From Actinomycetota bacterium (GTDB lineage Bacteria; Actinomycetota; Actinomycetes; Propionibacteriales; Nocardioidaceae), in NCBI GenBank assembly GCA_009701885.1, contig WLJH01000009.1:1-64000 (forward strand): DNA of 64,000 nt. Direction: 5' to 3'. Below are positions 62,842-64,000 of the stretch, one piece after another. The position numbers were made by a program, and so were the translations under genes. Below the pieces are notes generated by a model. It ran no database searches. It was not told where the DNA came from and worked only from the letters and a program-made list of their open reading frames with translations. Numbering within the stretch: the stretch's first letter is position 1; each line of letters opens with the position of its first letter.

Positions 62842-64000
62842 CCGCTCTCCCCGTCGCGCAGCAGTGCCAGGACCTGGGGGCCGACCTCGGTCACGCTGCC
62901 GGCGCCCAGGGTGAGCACGACGTCGCCGGGGCGCGCGCGGCGGACGAGCTCGGCAGCCACGTCGGCCTGGTCGGGGACGAAGGCGACCTGCTCGGCGGGC
63001 AGCGGGACGGCGTCGGCCACCAGCGCGCCGGTCACGGCCGGGTCCGCGTCCTCGCGGGCGAGGTGGACGTCGAGGACGACGACCTCGTCGGCCGCCCCGA
63101 GGGCCTCCCCCATCGCCGCCCCGAAGAGCCGGGTGCGGGAGACCAGGTGCGGCTGGTAGGCCACGACGACCCGTCCGTCGCCGGCCAGGGACCGGGCGGC
63201 CTCGAGGTCGCCGGCGATCTCGATCGGCTGGTGGGCGTAGGAGTCGTAGACCCGCACGCCGGCCGCCTCGCCCTTGGGCTCCATCCGCCGGCCGGTGCCG
63301 GTGAACGACTCCAGGCCGGCGCGCAGGCCGTCGAAGGGCAGGCCGAGCCGCAGCCCGGCCGCCAGGGCGCAGGCCGCGTCCAGGACGTAGTGCCGCCCGG
63401 GGATGCGCAGGGTGACCCGGCCCAGCTCGCGACCGTCGTGGACGACCGTGAAGCCCGAGGTGCTGCCCTCGAGCACGACGTCGCGGACCTCGAGGTCGGC
63501 GCCGGGCCGCTCGCCGACCGTGACCACCTCGGGGGCGTCACCGGCGACCCGAGCGGCCACCTGCGCGGCCAGCGCCCGTGCACCGTCGTCGTCGGTGCAC
63601 AGCACGAGGAAGCCGTCGCGGTCGACGGTGCCGGCGAAGTCGACGAACGCCTGGCGGTAGGCCGTCTCGGTGCCCCACTGGTCGAGGTGGTCGGCACCGA
63701 CGTTGGTGACGATCGCGGCGTGCGGGCGATAGACGAGGAAGGCGCCGTCGGACTCGTCGGCCTCGGCGACGAAGAGCGGCCCGGCGCCGGCGTCGGCGTT
63801 GCGGCCGGTGGCCGAGAGCAGCCCGCCCACGGCGTACGTCGGGTCGGCGTCGCAGGCGAGCAGGGCGCAGGTCAGCAGGGAGGTCGTCGTGGTCTTGCCG
63901 TGCGTGCCGGCGACGGCGACGACCCGGCGACCGGCCATCGTGGCCGCGAGGCCGGCCGAGCGCGGCAGCAGCCGCAGCCCGCGGCGACGGGCCTCGAGCA
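62838..64000 (-). CDS. murC: UDP-N-acetylmuramate-L-alanine ligase, N-terminus cut by window edge
   Basis: The last ~387 residues of MurC, entering at the right edge. The ATP loop AVAGTHGKTTTT is complete near the cut. The central domain has TNVGADHLDQWGT and the C-terminal domain VYDSYAHQPIEIAGDLEAAR, where MurC usually has DDYAHHPTE: the usual double histidine is seen as H-Q. VVAYQPHLVSRTR and DVVLTLGAGS are typical of the family. It adds L-alanine to UDP-MurNAc in peptidoglycan synthesis. About 80-100 residues are missing upstream. Confidence 0.95.
   Translation of the reverse strand, partial: LEARRRGLRLLPRSAGLAATMAGRRVVAVAGTHGKTTTTSLLTCALLACDADPTYAVGGLLSATGRNADAGAGPLFVAEADESDGAFLVYRPHAAIVTNVGADHLDQWGTETAYRQAFVDFAGTVDRDGFLVLCTDDDGARALAAQVAARVAGDAPEVVTVGERPGADLEVRDVVLEGSTSGFTVVHDGRELGRVTLRIPGRHYVLDAACALAAGLRLGLPFDGLRAGLESFTGTGRRMEPKGEAAGVRVYDSYAHQPIEIAGDLEAARSLAGDGRVVVAYQPHLVSRTRLFGAAMGEALGAADEVVVLDVHLAREDADPAVTGALVADAVPLPAEQVAFVPDQADVAAELVRRARPGDVVLTLGAGSVTEVGPQVLALLRDGESG

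Overview
The window is chromosomal core DNA of a very high G+C actinobacterium. Codons end almost always in G or C, many genes start with GTG, and gene order matches the conserved actinobacterial backbone (hisDCBHAF, trpCBA, lgt, pyk, pdtaR, polA; lspA, rluD, dnaE; murC, ftsQ, ftsZ, pgeF, yggS, sepF, yggT, divIVA). A Nocardioides-like member of the Propionibacteriales is my best guess; this is inferred from gene content and style, not from a marker gene. I see no insertion sequence, phage, plasmid function or CRISPR array. One tRNA gene, tRNA-Leu(CAA), is present.

Layout. 1-9384: a cell-envelope glycan block, with an AftD-like arabinofuranosyltransferase (cut by the left edge), a methyltransferase, a GT4 glycosyltransferase, a 51-residue DUF2613 protein, a large membrane protein and a flippase. 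9394-14044: polA, a PaaI-type thioesterase, a GNAT acetyltransferase and a DUF554 membrane protein. 14229-19731: a branched-chain amino-acid type ABC transporter, with the binding lipoprotein on + facing livH-livM-livG-livF on -. 19941-28374: pdtaR, tRNA-Leu, pyk, gltD and gltB. 28517-35128: lgt, a SCO lipoprotein, trpA, trpB, trpC, three small trp-linked membrane proteins and hisI, with a DUF4190 protein on +. 35257-41023: a 1301-residue secreted multidomain protein and a HerA-like ATPase that separate hisI from the rest of the his operon. 41083-46370: hisF, hisA/priA, hisH, hisB, hisC, hisD. 46487-50290: a LON-domain protein, a YbaK-type deacylase, a DUF3352 protein and a DUF2567-like protein. 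50275-56226: dnaE, a GNAT-chorismate mutase fusion, rluD and lspA. 56199-64000: a DksA/TraR protein with a lysine/alanine/proline-rich tract, then divIVA, yggT, sepF, yggS, pgeF, ftsZ, ftsQ and murC (cut by the right edge).

How it works together. The his and trp genes form tight operons with 4-8 base stop/start overlaps. No trpF is seen beside them, and the HisA protein carries PriA-type features, so one enzyme probably serves both pathways. trpE is absent from its usual place after hisI. The right end is the division and peptidoglycan cluster, read leftward from murC.

Most notable points: a recurrent leaderless-promoter arrangement (TANNNT 6-7 bases before a start codon) at ten genes; a GNAT-AroQ fusion; a LivH permease with an extra exported beta-sandwich domain; three 22-base-period repeats between ftsQ and ftsZ; a histone-H1-like tract fused to a DksA zinc finger; and two terminators with an identical 15-base tail. 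None amounts to a clearly new defence or mobile system; the region is mostly housekeeping DNA.
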